Positions 52,876-63,434 of a DNA stretch of 64,000 bases are shown in pieces. The notes below the pieces were generated by a model that was not told the origin of the DNA, ran no database searches, and worked only from the letters and a program-made list of their open reading frames with translations. This stretch comes from Croceibacter atlanticus HTCC2559 (GTDB lineage Bacteria > Bacteroidota > Bacteroidia > Flavobacteriales > Flavobacteriaceae). A program made the translations under genes and the position numbers. The stretch is from NCBI RefSeq assembly GCF_000196315.1, contig NC_014230.1:2132501-2196500 (forward strand). Reading direction: 5' to 3'. Positions within the stretch are counted from its first letter, which is position 1, and every line of letters starts with the position of its first letter.

Positions 52876-54492
52876 TTAATATCTAACTTCTTCTTTTTGC
52901 TTTGCTTTTTTTACATTCTTGGCTTCTTTCTTTGTTTTATAATGACCACCAAGATGCGGACATTCCTGTAAATCCTTCATAGAGGTAAAAGGTACTTTTA
53001 CTTTATGGTAACCAAAAGATGCTGCCAATGGCTGTATAAGATTTTTATCTCCTAAGCTAACTTCTACATCATCCATAGTTAATTGGCAAGGATGTTCGTA
53101 CCCACAAGCATGTGTCATCTCTAAAAACTCTTTTCTAAAGTTTTTAAAGTAAAAGTTAGTACGTACCGCTTTATCTTCAATGTTTATACCACGTTGTAAC
53201 CATTTGTTTTGTGTAGCAACACCAGTAGGACATGTGTTATTATGACACGCTTTAGCCTGTATGCAACCAATTGCCAACATAGCTTCTCTTGCAACATTTA
53301 TACAATCTACACCTAAAGAAAAGGCTTTGGCAGCTTGTGCAGGAAATCCTAATTTTCCACTACCTATAAACACAATTTGATCACAAAGTTCTTGTTCATC
53401 AAATATTCTATAAAGTTCGGAAAACCCAAACATCCAAGGTAAGGCAACGTGATCTGCAAAACTTGGTGGAGCAGCACCAGTACCACCTTCGCCACCATCA
53501 ACAGTTATAAAATCTGGACCTTTACCGGTTGTTTTCATTAATGTTGCTAACTCTTTCCATTGGTCTAATTTTCCTATAGCAGCTTTTATACCTACTGGTA
53601 ATCCTGTAGCAGTAGCAATATCTTCAACAAAATTTATTAAACCTTCAACACCTTCAAAAGCAGAATGCGTTGGTGGTGAAAGCACATCTTTTCCAAGAGG
53701 TACGTGTCGTATTTCAGATATTTCCTCAGTAATTTTTGCAGCAGGTAAAACTCCGCCTTTTCCGGGTTTTGCACCTTGAGACAACTTAACCTCAATAGCT
53801 CTAATCTGCGGATTGTCTTTTACTAACGCAATCATTTTTTCCATAGAAAAGCCACCTTTTCCATCTCTTACGCCAAAATAACCTGTACCAAAATGAAAAA
53901 CAACATCAGCACCAGTTTTGTGATAAGGAGATAATCCACCTTCACCTGTATTATGATAAGCATGAGCAAGATTACAACCTTTGTTCATAGACTCTATAGC
54001 ACGTGCAGAAAGAGAACCAAAACTCATTGCAGAAACATTTATGACAGAACTTGGTCTAAAAGGTCTCGCTCTTTTTTTAGAAGCTCCAATAACTTTTGCA
54101 CACGGCAAAAAGTATGGGTCTTTATAATTAGGGTGATTTTCTGTTACTTTATAAGGAAGCAAGGCGTTGTTTACAAAGATGTAATTGTTTTCAAAAATAT
54201 CTCTATCTGTTCCAAAGCCTTCATAATTATTTTCGTTTTTAGCTGAAGCATATATCCATCCACGTTCAATTCTATTAAAAGGAAGCTCTTCTCTATTATT
54301 GGCAACTATATATTGTCTTAATTCTGGACCAATACTTTCTAATGCATATCTAAAATGACCAACTATCGGAAAGTTATGTGTTATAATGTGTTTTTTATTG
54401 AAGAATATATCTCTTATTGCAATAAGGGCCAATACTATTATAATGTATAGCCACCAAGGGATTAGGCCTAAGAAATGAAAAAATGCATCCAT
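52876..54492 (-). CDS. FMN-binding glutamate synthase family protein
   Basis: 538 residues. Two hydrophobic segments at the N-terminus (about 4-24) suggest membrane attachment. The rest is the FMN/Fe-S barrel of the glutamate synthase large subunit: SAMSFGSLSARAIESMNKG-type region near 150, the GGEGGTGAAP phosphate-binding loop (about 325) and the cysteine cluster CIQAKACHNNTCPTG (about 405-420) for a [3Fe-4S] cluster. It lacks the glutaminase and C-terminal GXGXG domains. Such stand-alone proteins may use ammonia or other acceptors; the true reaction is not established. Confidence 0.9.
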   Translation of the reverse strand: MDAFFHFLGLIPWWLYIIIVLALIAIRDIFFNKKHIITHNFPIVGHFRYALESIGPELRQYIVANNREELPFNRIERGWIYASAKNENNYEGFGTDRDIFENNYIFVNNALLPYKVTENHPNYKDPYFLPCAKVIGASKKRARPFRPSSVINVSAMSFGSLSARAIESMNKGCNLAHAYHNTGEGGLSPYHKTGADVVFHFGTGYFGVRDGKGGFSMEKMIALVKDNPQIRAIEVKLSQGAKPGKGGVLPAAKITEEISEIRHVPLGKDVLSPPTHSAFEGVEGLINFVEDIATATGLPVGIKAAIGKLDQWKELATLMKTTGKGPDFITVDGGEGGTGAAPPSFADHVALPWMFGFSELYRIFDEQELCDQIVFIGSGKLGFPAQAAKAFSLGVDCINVAREAMLAIGCIQAKACHNNTCPTGVATQNKWLQRGINIEDKAVRTNFYFKNFRKEFLEMTHACGYEHPCQLTMDDVEVSLGDKNLIQPLAASFGYHKVKVPFTSMKDLQECPHLGGHYKTKKEAKNVKKAKQKEEVRY

Positions 54493-54652
54493 GTAATTAA
54501 AATATCAATCGAAAATAACGGTCTTAAAAGGCTAAGATATTTAAAAAATTAAGAGTAACATCGCTTACAAGCTTGTTTAAAACTATTAGCATTATGAGAA
54601 ACATTTCAGGCGCATTTTTTATAATTTCACATGTTGAATTAATGCAAGAATT

Positions 54653-56974
54653 TTGATAGATTATTTAAAAGGATTAAATGACGCACAACGTGCACCAGTA
54701 CTGCAAAAGGACGGTGCAATGATTGTGATAGCAGGTGCCGGATCTGGTAAAACAAGAGTGCTTACCATGCGTATAGCACACTTAATGAAAAATGGGGTAG
54801 ACCCATTTAATATTTTGTCGCTTACGTTTACTAACAAAGCGGCAAAAGAAATGAAGAAACGTATTTCTGAAATTGTTGGCGCCAGTGAAGCTAAGAATTT
54901 ATGGATGGGAACCTTTCACTCCATATTTGCAAAGATTTTAAGATTTGAAGCAGATAAGTTAGGATATCCTTCTAACTTCACTATTTATGACACTCAAGAC
55001 TCTCAAAGTCTTATTCGTGCCATAATAAAAGAAATGCATCTTGATAAAGATGTGTATAAATACAAACAGGTTTACTCTCGCATTTCATCTTATAAAAACA
55101 GTTTAATTACAGTTAAGGCGTATTTTCAAAACCCAGAATTAATTGAAGCAGATGCGATGGCAAAACGCCCAAGATTAGGCGATATATACAAGGAGTATGT
55201 AGAGCGTTGCTTTAAAGCAGGCGCTATGGATTTTGATGATTTGTTATTAAGAACCAATGAGCTTTTAAATAGGTTTCCTGAAGTGCTTAATAAATATCAA
55301 AACCGTTTTAAATATATATTGGTAGATGAGTACCAGGATACAAACCACTCTCAGTATCTTATTGTTAGAGCACTTTCAGATAAATTTCAGAATATTTGTG
55401 TGGTAGGAGATGATGCGCAAAGTATTTACGCCTTTAGAGGTGCCAATATTAATAACATTCTAAACTTTCAACGGGATTATGATAATGTTGAAATGTACCG
55501 ACTAGAGCAAAATTACAGATCAACAAAGAACATTGTAAACGCTGCAAATTCTATCATAGATAAAAACAAAACCAAACTAGATAAAGTTGTTTGGACTGCT
55601 AATGATGAAGGTCCTAAAATTCGTGTAAATAGACTTATAAATGACGGTGAAGAAGGCCGTTTTGTTGCAAGTTCTATTTTTGAGAATAAAATGGAACACC
55701 AATTAAGAAATGGTCAATTTGCAATTCTTTACCGTACAAATGCGCAATCTAGAGCAATGGAAGATGCGTTGCGTAAAAAAGATATTCCTTATAGGATTTA
55801 CGGTGGTTTGTCATTTTACCAGCGTAAGGAAATTAAAGATGTAATTTCATACTTACGTCTTATTGCAAACCCTAATGATGAAGAAGCCTTAAAACGTGTA
55901 ATAAATTATCCAACTCGTGGTATAGGACAAACTACTATAGATAAAGTTGCTATTGCTGCCAACCACTACAAACGCTCTATGTTTGAGGTTATGGCTAATA
56001 TAGACAAAGTAGATATTGGCGTAAATACAGGAACTAAAAACAAGCTTAAGAATTTTGTGAATATGATTCACCATTTCCAAATTCTTAATAAAGAAAGCGA
56101 TGCGTTTAGTGTAGCAGAAGCTGTTGCAAAAAAAACAGGTTTAATTCAGGATCTTAAAAAAGATGGCACTCCAGAAGGTGTTGCACGTATTGAGAATGTT
56201 GAAGAACTCTTAAATGGTATTAAAGATTTTGTTGAAGGCCAAGTAGAACTAGCCGATGCAACAGGAAGTCTTGCCGAGTTTTTAGAAGATATTGCACTTG
56301 CTACAGATATGGATAAAGAGGTAGGAGATGATGATCGTGTTGCACTTATGACCATTCACTTAGCCAAAGGATTAGAGTTTCCTTATGTATACATAGTTGG
56401 TATGGAAGAAGACTTATTTCCTAGTGCTATGAGTATGAATACAAGGTCTGAACTTGAGGAAGAACGTCGTTTATTTTATGTAGCACTCACTAGAGCAGAA
56501 AAACAAGCCTATTTAACCTACACACAAAGTAGATACCGTTGGGGAAAGTTAATAGATGCTGAACCTAGTAGATTTATTGAGGAAATAGATGAACAGTATA
56601 TTGACTGGATGATACCTCAAGACGATTATAAGTATAAACCACTTGTTAGCCCAGATCTTTGGGGAGACGTAGATAAGAGTAAATTTAGACAAACAAAACC
56701 TAAAAAGGGAACGCCACCACCAAGTCACAAACCTACAGATGAGCAATTAAGAAAACTTAGAAGGTTAAGACCTACAGATGCTTCTAAAGAAGTTCAAAAA
56801 GCGGCACCAATTTCTTTATCTGAAGGACAAATGGTAGAGCATATGCGCTTTGGTAAAGGAAAAGTTATTAAAATTGAAGGCGTTGGCCAAGATAAAAAAG
56901 CAGAAATAGATTTTGAAAACGGCGGTCTTAAAAAACTGTTGTTACGTTTTGCAAAACTTAAAATGTTAGACTAA
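54653..56974 (+). CDS. pcrA: UvrD/PcrA-type superfamily 1 DNA helicase
   Basis: 773 residues starting at TTG 54653 (MIDYLKGLNDAQRAPV). In-frame alternatives farther in would remove the Q-motif. Motif I is GAGSGKT (about 28-34), then LTFTNKAAKEMKKRI (Ia), VDEYQDTN (II), GDDAQSIYAFRGA (III), EQNYRST (IV), TIHLAKGLEFPYVYIVG (V) and ALTRAEKQ (VI). The C-terminal tail ends in a PcrA-type domain with the KVIKIEGVGQDKKAEIDFENGG pattern. It unwinds DNA 3' to 5' in excision repair and removes RecA. Convergent only with the downstream GlmU-like gene's own strand, spacing 18 bp. Confidence 0.94.
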   Translation: MIDYLKGLNDAQRAPVLQKDGAMIVIAGAGSGKTRVLTMRIAHLMKNGVDPFNILSLTFTNKAAKEMKKRISEIVGASEAKNLWMGTFHSIFAKILRFEADKLGYPSNFTIYDTQDSQSLIRAIIKEMHLDKDVYKYKQVYSRISSYKNSLITVKAYFQNPELIEADAMAKRPRLGDIYKEYVERCFKAGAMDFDDLLLRTNELLNRFPEVLNKYQNRFKYILVDEYQDTNHSQYLIVRALSDKFQNICVVGDDAQSIYAFRGANINNILNFQRDYDNVEMYRLEQNYRSTKNIVNAANSIIDKNKTKLDKVVWTANDEGPKIRVNRLINDGEEGRFVASSIFENKMEHQLRNGQFAILYRTNAQSRAMEDALRKKDIPYRIYGGLSFYQRKEIKDVISYLRLIANPNDEEALKRVINYPTRGIGQTTIDKVAIAANHYKRSMFEVMANIDKVDIGVNTGTKNKLKNFVNMIHHFQILNKESDAFSVAEAVAKKTGLIQDLKKDGTPEGVARIENVEELLNGIKDFVEGQVELADATGSLAEFLEDIALATDMDKEVGDDDRVALMTIHLAKGLEFPYVYIVGMEEDLFPSAMSMNTRSELEEERRLFYVALTRAEKQAYLTYTQSRYRWGKLIDAEPSRFIEEIDEQYIDWMIPQDDYKYKPLVSPDLWGDVDKSKFRQTKPKKGTPPPSHKPTDEQLRKLRRLRPTDASKEVQKAAPISLSEGQMVEHMRFGKGKVIKIEGVGQDKKAEIDFENGGLKKLLLRFAKLKMLD

Positions 56975-56992
56975 CTACTAATACAACTCAAC

Positions 56993-58165
56993 ATGAATTA
57001 TATTTTATTTGATGGTGCTCACAGAGATAGTTTATTACCTTTTACATATACAAGGCCAGTTGCCGAAATACGTATAGGAATATTAACTATTAGAGAAAAA
57101 TGGGAACAGTATTTAGGCATTACTACTACAACAGTTACCGAAGATTATTTGTCTAAAAAATGGCCTATGGTAGAGATGGAACACAATATTATGATTAGTG
57201 CTTCCTATTTACCAAATCCTAATCTTGTAGAGCAGATTAAAAAGTTAAAAGTAGGACAAGCTCTTGTTCATGATACAGAGATTGTTGCTTTCTATACATT
57301 AGAGGATGAGGAAAAAGACCTGGAAGACTATCAAACTATTGAAATAGATTCTGCACCAATTACCGTTAAACACACTTGGGATATATTCTCCAAAAATGGT
57401 GATGCAATTAAAGAAGATTATAACTTAATTACAGAAGACAGATCTTCTCAACCACTGTCGTCTTCTGTATTTGCAGTAAACCCTAACAATATATTTATTG
57501 AAGAAGGTGCTAAAGTTTTTAATGTGTCATTAAATGCTGAAAACGGACCTATTTATATAGGTAAAGATGCAGAAGTGATGGAAGGCTCAATTATACGAGG
57601 TCCTTTTGCATTATGTGAACACGCAAGCACTAAACTTGGTACTAAAATATATGGACCGACAACTGTAGGACCACATAGTAAAGTAGGTGGAGAAGTTAAT
57701 AACTCTGTTATATTTAGTTACAGTAATAAAGGCCACGATGGTTTTTTAGGGAATTCTGTGTTGGGAGAATGGTGTAATATAGGTGCAGACAGTAACAACT
57801 CTAACCTTAAAAATAATTACGCAGAAGTAAGACTGTGGAGCTATGAAACAGAAGGATTTGCAAAGACAGGACTTCAGTTTTGTGGATTAATGATGGGAGA
57901 TCATTCTAAATGTGGAATAAACACAATGTTTAATACGGGTACAGTAGTAGGAGTAAGCTCTAATATCTTTGGCGCTGGTTTTCCTCGTAATTTTGTACCA
58001 AGTTTTAGTTGGGGTGGCAGTGCAGGAACACAAACCTATTTAACTAAAAAAGCTTTTGAAGTTGCTGAAATTGTGATGAAACGAAGAGAGATAGAATTTT
58101 CTGATGATGATAAAGCAATTTTAGAACACGTGTTCGAAGAAACGGCTAAGTTTAGAAGATCCTAA
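56993..58165 (+). CDS. GlmU-like nucleotidyltransferase/acyltransferase family protein
   Basis: 390 residues. The N-terminus MNYILFDGAHRDSLLPFTYTRPVAEIRIGI is the usual start in a Bacteroidota group related to GlmU; it is a reduced nucleotidyltransferase-like domain without the classical GxGTRM loop. The C-terminal part (about 165-345) is a left-handed beta-helix of hexapeptide repeats, including IFIEEGAKVFNVSLNAENG. It may therefore be an acyltransferase or sugar-nucleotide binder, but the reaction is unknown. It starts 18 bp after the helicase gene. Confidence 0.85.
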   Translation: MNYILFDGAHRDSLLPFTYTRPVAEIRIGILTIREKWEQYLGITTTTVTEDYLSKKWPMVEMEHNIMISASYLPNPNLVEQIKKLKVGQALVHDTEIVAFYTLEDEEKDLEDYQTIEIDSAPITVKHTWDIFSKNGDAIKEDYNLITEDRSSQPLSSSVFAVNPNNIFIEEGAKVFNVSLNAENGPIYIGKDAEVMEGSIIRGPFALCEHASTKLGTKIYGPTTVGPHSKVGGEVNNSVIFSYSNKGHDGFLGNSVLGEWCNIGADSNNSNLKNNYAEVRLWSYETEGFAKTGLQFCGLMMGDHSKCGINTMFNTGTVVGVSSNIFGAGFPRNFVPSFSWGGSAGTQTYLTKKAFEVAEIVMKRREIEFSDDDKAILEHVFEETAKFRRS

Positions 58166-58219
58166 GTGGTTACCTAACCACTTTTTATTTGATCTTGTTT
58201 AAGATTGAAATGCTGAAGC

Positions 58220-61033
58220 TTAGTACCATTCTCTTGTAAAGAGCTTTATTAGAGTTTGTATGTCTAACGTGACAATAAACCTAATCTTTTCATCGTAGTT
58301 GTCTTGAGCAATTTCCCAACCATTATTTGAATATACAGGAAAAAATATTTCAAAATAATCTGCAACTAAGCTTGCTCGTACACCAGTGTCATAAACAAAT
58401 TTTGGATTACTACCTCTATTTTTAATTAAGCCTGCATCACCATATGCAAATATCCATTTCCAGATGTTTGTGCTTCCATTTAATGTTGTCATCCATTGGT
58501 TTGCAAATGCAGGTTCTAGTTTAGACTTAAAGAAACCTTCTGCAGGTATAATTTGTTGGCTAAATAATCCAGATTCTTCACTACGGCCATAATAATTATA
58601 GTCGAACAGATAATCTGTTGGCCTGTCTAAAGCAAAGCTAAAGTAGTCTGAGTTAGTGTTGTCATTATATAAAAAAGCTCCAGCAAACACTCTTAAATTA
58701 AGTTGCCTGTTATTAAGGAACAACTTTCTATAAGTGGCACTGGCAGAAATCTTACTAAAACTATCAGATAATTGGTAATCTACATAACCCGAAAAATAAT
58801 TAACTAGGTTAGGGTTACTATAAATATATCTTGCATTAAAAACACCGTAATCTGGCTCATCTACAACGTTTAATTGATCTCTATCTCTTTCAACAGCAAC
58901 ATACCTAAAATTAAGGCGTTGCTTTTCATTATTTCTTAAGTAGGTATCTCTAAAATAAAAGGTTAAGTATGGTGTATATTTTCTATAAAATAAATCATTT
59001 GCATAAGAGAATGTAGTACCGCCAACACCATAGCGTACAGCATTTAAATTACTATTGTCAAAATAATGTGTGTTATAGATAGATGCTGAACCAACAATAG
59101 TATTACTTCCAAATCCATATTTAGGAGATATTTTGTAGGCTAGATTTTTACTTAATACAGCTTTGTTATACATTTTTAAACCAATAGCTACACCATCATA
59201 AATGTTATAATCAAATTCTGGAATAAAGAATGTTTGTGCATATTTGGGATCTTCAATATCCTGTAAAAGTCTAAATTGTATTGGTTTTGCAGTTAGCTTA
59301 GATACACTTTTATAATTATCACGCTGATTAAATTCAGGGATTATGCCTTCATAGTTTAAAGCAACACGCTCACTACTGTCTCTAGGTATTGTAACTGTTT
59401 GTGTTCCTAAAAAGGGTTCTACCCAATCTTTGGTTATTACTCTGCCATCTTTAATACCATAAAGAGACACAGGCATTTTAGCATTTCTTTTATTCTTTAT
59501 TGTTACGGTAAGCGAGTCTTTAGTTTTCTTTACACGCTTTATTCTAAAATCTATTTTTTTGTTAGTTCCTACATAGTCTTCAAAATACCAAGATAAATCT
59601 TTGGAAGCGTTCTTCTGTAACAACGTCATGAAATCTGTTGAAGAAACTTCTTTTAGCTTAAAGTTTTGGTAAAACTCCTTCATTGTAATCTTCACCTCTT
59701 CAGTACCTAAGTAATCTTCAAGATACTCGAAACCTGTTCCAGACTTATAAGCGTTTGCTATATTCTGATTAAACTTTACCAATGAATCTGTAGGCGTAGT
59801 TAAAGCTTGATCTAAATTCATACGAGCCATATTCATAAACAAATATGGGTATTGGTCATTAAACTCTAACTCTGCTGCGTGAAACCAACGTATTCCAAAA
59901 AAATCACTTAAACTACCTAAGAGTTTCATTTTTGGGTAATACCTATCTACATAATCCATAAGGATTTTAATATGTATACCATCGTGCACCCACTTTTCTT
60001 CTCTTGGGTTTAGTAGGAGAGTGTTTTCTAGGTAATTGTTGGTTATGGTTTTTAATAACTTAATTTCATATTGAAAACCATCTGGAAAGGGATTGATAAA
60101 ATCTGGTAATTGATTTAAGCCATATACTGGGTTGGCTAAATAGTCTTCATTAGTGACAAGTATCTTTTCGTGAGGGTAAGAACCTAATTCTGTATCTAAA
60201 TAAGATAATATTCTATCTACGGCTAGCGCTTTTGCTTCTTCTGGTAAATCATCATCATCTATATTTGTTTCAATAGAGGTGTAGTCTGTAATAATTTTAT
60301 CAAAAGTGTTCTCACTCGTTATATACAGTTTGTTCTCAATCCTATTATTTCCTGTAAGTGTTACAATTTTCTTGTCACCATCAACACGTTCAGAAGTATT
60401 TAAAGAAGAAGTAACAACCTTATCGTTGGCGACTTCTATAGTTATGGTGATGTTGCTTTTAGGCACAAATTGATCATCTAAATTCTTATGGCTGTAAGCT
60501 TTCCACTCTGTAGTATAAACAGAAGGTCTTATATACCAATATCTAAGCTTTAAATCACCATTTTCATAAAAACCATAGCGTGTAAATTTTTCGTCGGGTA
60601 TTTTAACAGTGTACGTTAATTTAAACTCGAACGAAGCGTTTGGCGCAAGTGGTGTAGGTAAAGTCACCTTAATAATGTCCTGCTTGTCTTTAGGACGTTC
60701 CCAAACTAAATCTTGAGACCTAGAGTTTGTTAACTTATGAATAGTGGTATGACCACGTTCTTCTGGCTTGGCAAAATAAAATCTTCGCAGATAGTCTTCT
60801 GAAAAACGTTTACCTAATGGTGTTGTTTTATCTGAAAAGCTATTGGCCCAATCTAAAAGGTATATTTCAGATAAAGAATCTGCAGAGGTGTTTACAAAGG
60901 TTAGCTCTTGCTGTATTTCTAATTGATGCAAGTCATCATTTAATTTAACATTAAGAGACGTAGCATGTTGTGCAAATAAACTATTTACAGAAGCTACTAA
61001 ACAAAAAAAGAGGAGAATTTTCCTAATACTCAA
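58220..61033 (-). CDS. M1-peptidase-like protein fused to an outer-membrane beta-barrel
   Basis: 937 residues. Signal peptide about 1-21. The N-terminal part (about 25-240) is the beta-domain of M1 aminopeptidases. The gluzincin-like domain follows, but in place of HExxH it reads HDGIH at 350-354. Position 373, where the third zinc ligand would be, is glycine. From about 590 to the end the protein is a series of aromatic beta-strands (YKISPKYGFGSN, FYFRDTYLRN, YVDYQLSDSFSKIS) ending in an aromatic C-terminus (REWY), as in outer-membrane barrels. It is most likely a surface-anchored, possibly inactive peptidase; activity is unproven. Confidence 0.8.
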   Translation of the reverse strand: MSIRKILLFFCLVASVNSLFAQHATSLNVKLNDDLHQLEIQQELTFVNTSADSLSEIYLLDWANSFSDKTTPLGKRFSEDYLRRFYFAKPEERGHTTIHKLTNSRSQDLVWERPKDKQDIIKVTLPTPLAPNASFEFKLTYTVKIPDEKFTRYGFYENGDLKLRYWYIRPSVYTTEWKAYSHKNLDDQFVPKSNITITIEVANDKVVTSSLNTSERVDGDKKIVTLTGNNRIENKLYITSENTFDKIITDYTSIETNIDDDDLPEEAKALAVDRILSYLDTELGSYPHEKILVTNEDYLANPVYGLNQLPDFINPFPDGFQYEIKLLKTITNNYLENTLLLNPREEKWVHDGIHIKILMDYVDRYYPKMKLLGSLSDFFGIRWFHAAELEFNDQYPYLFMNMARMNLDQALTTPTDSLVKFNQNIANAYKSGTGFEYLEDYLGTEEVKITMKEFYQNFKLKEVSSTDFMTLLQKNASKDLSWYFEDYVGTNKKIDFRIKRVKKTKDSLTVTIKNKRNAKMPVSLYGIKDGRVITKDWVEPFLGTQTVTIPRDSSERVALNYEGIIPEFNQRDNYKSVSKLTAKPIQFRLLQDIEDPKYAQTFFIPEFDYNIYDGVAIGLKMYNKAVLSKNLAYKISPKYGFGSNTIVGSASIYNTHYFDNSNLNAVRYGVGGTTFSYANDLFYRKYTPYLTFYFRDTYLRNNEKQRLNFRYVAVERDRDQLNVVDEPDYGVFNARYIYSNPNLVNYFSGYVDYQLSDSFSKISASATYRKLFLNNRQLNLRVFAGAFLYNDNTNSDYFSFALDRPTDYLFDYNYYGRSEESGLFSQQIIPAEGFFKSKLEPAFANQWMTTLNGSTNIWKWIFAYGDAGLIKNRGSNPKFVYDTGVRASLVADYFEIFFPVYSNNGWEIAQDNYDEKIRFIVTLDIQTLIKLFTREWY

Positions 61034-61106
61034 AGTGAATTATTTAATCTAAAACCAGTTACTTACTTAACAATACATATGCCATATATGATGATATACG
61101 GTATTT

Positions 61107-61796
61107 TTAGAAGTTAGGACTTAAATTAAACTCATCGTAGAATTTATCTAGGATATCTAAGACTTCGTCTGCGGTGTCTACAACTTGCACAAGGTCCATG
61201 TCATGTGCACTAATATTTTGAAAGCTGTCTAACAAGGTATTACGAACCCAATCTACTAAACCACTCCAAAAATCTGTACCAACCAATATTATTGGGAATT
61301 TTTGAATTTTAGTAGTTTGTATTAATGTTATTGCTTCAAAAAGTTCATCTAGAGTTCCAAAACCACCTGGCATAACCACGAAACCTTGTGAGTATTTTAC
61401 AAACATTACTTTTCTTACAAAGAAGTAATCAAAATCTAAACTCTTGTCTGAGTCTATATAAGGATTGTCATGTTGTTCAAAAGGTAAATCTATATTTAAC
61501 CCTACAGATGTACCGCCAGCTAGGTGCGCACCTTTATTACCAGCTTCCATAATTCCTGGTCCACCACCAGTAATAACACCATAACCGTGTTGTACAATTT
61601 TCTCTGCAACATCAACTGCTAGCTTATAATACTTATGGTCTGGTTTTGTACGAGCAGATCCAAATATAGAAACACAAGGTCCTATCTGGCTCATGCGTTC
61701 AAATCCATTTACAAATTCACCCATTATCTTGAACAGAGCCCAAGAATCATTTGTTTTTATCTCATTCCAACCTTTATGGTGTTGTTCGTTTGTCAT
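61107..61796 (-). CDS. LOG-family (TIGR00730) Rossmann protein
   Basis: 229 residues from ATG 61796 (MTNEQHHKGWNEI). The frame extends 7 codons to a TTG that lacks support. The GSAR motif (SIFGSARTK), the GVITGGGPGIMEAGNKGA segment and the PGGFGTLDE loop are those of cytokinin-riboside 5'-monophosphate phosphoribohydrolases and related nucleotide hydrolases. In bacteria these cleave AMP and similar nucleotides. The gene follows 74 bp after the M1-like gene's start and reads in the same direction, but upstream of it. Confidence 0.9.
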   Translation of the reverse strand: MTNEQHHKGWNEIKTNDSWALFKIMGEFVNGFERMSQIGPCVSIFGSARTKPDHKYYKLAVDVAEKIVQHGYGVITGGGPGIMEAGNKGAHLAGGTSVGLNIDLPFEQHDNPYIDSDKSLDFDYFFVRKVMFVKYSQGFVVMPGGFGTLDELFEAITLIQTTKIQKFPIILVGTDFWSGLVDWVRNTLLDSFQNISAHDMDLVQVVDTADEVLDILDKFYDEFNLSPNF

Positions 61797-62044
61797 ATCA
61801 AAAAAAATCTGTTTCAAAAGGCACTAACCACAACTCTATGGAAACGTAACCTTGCGTCTTACATCATATCTAACGCCAAACTTAAGCATTGTTTTATAAT
61901 TAACACTTTACTGTCTCATAGTTTTTTGAGGTATTCCTATTAAATTTTAAGATTGAATTTTAATTGTTAGTTAAAATTATATTAATTGATTTTTGAAGTG
62001 TTGAAAGCCTTTATTAATCACGTATTTTTAAGTAAAACTTAACT

Positions 62045-63310
62045 ATGAAATATATAACAACATTACTTTGTTTTGCAGTGTTAATGAGCTGTAAATCTAA
62101 ACTTAGCAAAGAGGAAAAAGAAACTATTGCAGAAACAGCATCGCCAGTTACGGTTGAAACCGCAATAGGTCCATTAACACTTGAAGCTCCATTCTCCAGT
62201 AAATCTGTAACAAAAAACAGTAAAGTAATTGCTTGGCCAGAAGGCCAAACACCACTTGCTCCAGAAGGATTTAAGGTCACTCGTTTTGCAGATGAGTTAG
62301 AACACCCAAGATGGACTTACATTGCGCCAAATAACGATATTTTCGTAACAGAAAGTAACACTAAAAATAGTGCTAATAGAATTTCACTTTTAAGAGATAA
62401 TGATAACGATGGTGAAATAGATGAACGTTTTGTTTTTAAGGAAGGCTTAAATCAACCTTTTGGTATGCTTATTATTAATGATACATTTTATGTAGCTAAT
62501 ACAGATGGCTTGTACAGTTTTCCATACACCGAAGGTGATACTAGTTTAAAAGGTGAAGGTACTAAGATTGTTGAGCTTTCAGCTAGTGGTTATAACAACC
62601 ATTGGACACGAAATATTATCACTAATAAAGCTAAGGACAAAATATACATCTCTGTTGGTTCTGCTAGTAATGTAGGAGAGCAAGGCATGGAAAAAGAAGA
62701 CCGTCGTGCTACAATTCTAGAAGTTAACCTAGACGGCTCTGGTGAAATTACTTATGCAAGTGGATTAAGAAACCCAGTTGGAATGGATTGGAATCCTGTT
62801 ACCGGAGAATTATGGACAGCAGTAAACGAACGTGATAAGTTAGGAAACAACCTTGTACCAGATTATATTACAAGTGTAAAAAAAGGTGGTTGGTACGGCT
62901 GGCCTTATAGCTATTATGGACAAATAAATGATCCTAGATGGAAAGACGAACCACACCAAGATTTGGTAGATAAAGCAATAATGCCAGATGTTCCTGTTGG
63001 TAACCATACCGCATCTTTAGGTTTAACATTTTATACGGCAGATCAATTTCCTGAAACATATAAAAATGGTGCATTTGTAGGCCAACACGGTTCTTGGAAT
63101 AGAGCAGAATTTTCTGGATACAAAGTACTGTATGTTCCATTTAACAATGGTAAGCCCCAAAAACCACAAGACTTTTTAACTGGCTTTATTGCTTCAGAAG
63201 AAGAAAGTACGGTGTATGGTCGTCCTGTTTGTGTAGCTGTAGCGCCAGATGGTAGCCTTTTAGTAAATGATGATGATGCAGGAATCATCTGGAAAGTTTC
63301 AGCTAAATAG
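62045..63310 (+). CDS. Sorbosone dehydrogenase-like (PQQ-type) lipoprotein
   Basis: 421 residues. Lipobox FAVLMSC (cysteine at 16). A six-bladed propeller of the soluble glucose/sorbosone dehydrogenase family follows, with LEHPRWTYIAPNNDIFVTES, the YVANTDGLYSFPY strand, the YNNHWTRNIIT segment with the catalytic-type histidine, GLRNPVGMDWNPVTGELW, and HGSWNRAEFSGYKV near the end. Such enzymes oxidise aldoses or related sugars in the periplasm with PQQ; no PQQ biosynthesis genes are in the window, so the cofactor may be imported. Followed by an alcohol dehydrogenase gene 124 bp later. Confidence 0.87.
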   Translation: MKYITTLLCFAVLMSCKSKLSKEEKETIAETASPVTVETAIGPLTLEAPFSSKSVTKNSKVIAWPEGQTPLAPEGFKVTRFADELEHPRWTYIAPNNDIFVTESNTKNSANRISLLRDNDNDGEIDERFVFKEGLNQPFGMLIINDTFYVANTDGLYSFPYTEGDTSLKGEGTKIVELSASGYNNHWTRNIITNKAKDKIYISVGSASNVGEQGMEKEDRRATILEVNLDGSGEITYASGLRNPVGMDWNPVTGELWTAVNERDKLGNNLVPDYITSVKKGGWYGWPYSYYGQINDPRWKDEPHQDLVDKAIMPDVPVGNHTASLGLTFYTADQFPETYKNGAFVGQHGSWNRAEFSGYKVLYVPFNNGKPQKPQDFLTGFIASEEESTVYGRPVCVAVAPDGSLLVNDDDAGIIWKVSAK

Positions 63311-63434
63311 ATTTATAATCGATACCATATTACCATAGGTTAATTAATGTTGTTAAACTTCAACTAAAGCCTTATAAACAAAAGGCTATGGTAAAATAAC
63401 AACGTATTTTTAAAGTAAAATTATAAATAATTAT

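Noticed and set aside
61797-61817. TTG start of the LOG-family gene at 61817
   Set aside because: The ATG at 61796 begins the conserved N-terminus; the extension has no support.
63311-63434. Terminator at the AGCCTT/AAGGCT hairpin after the sugar dehydrogenase gene
   Set aside because: Only six paired bases with a long loop and no T-tract.
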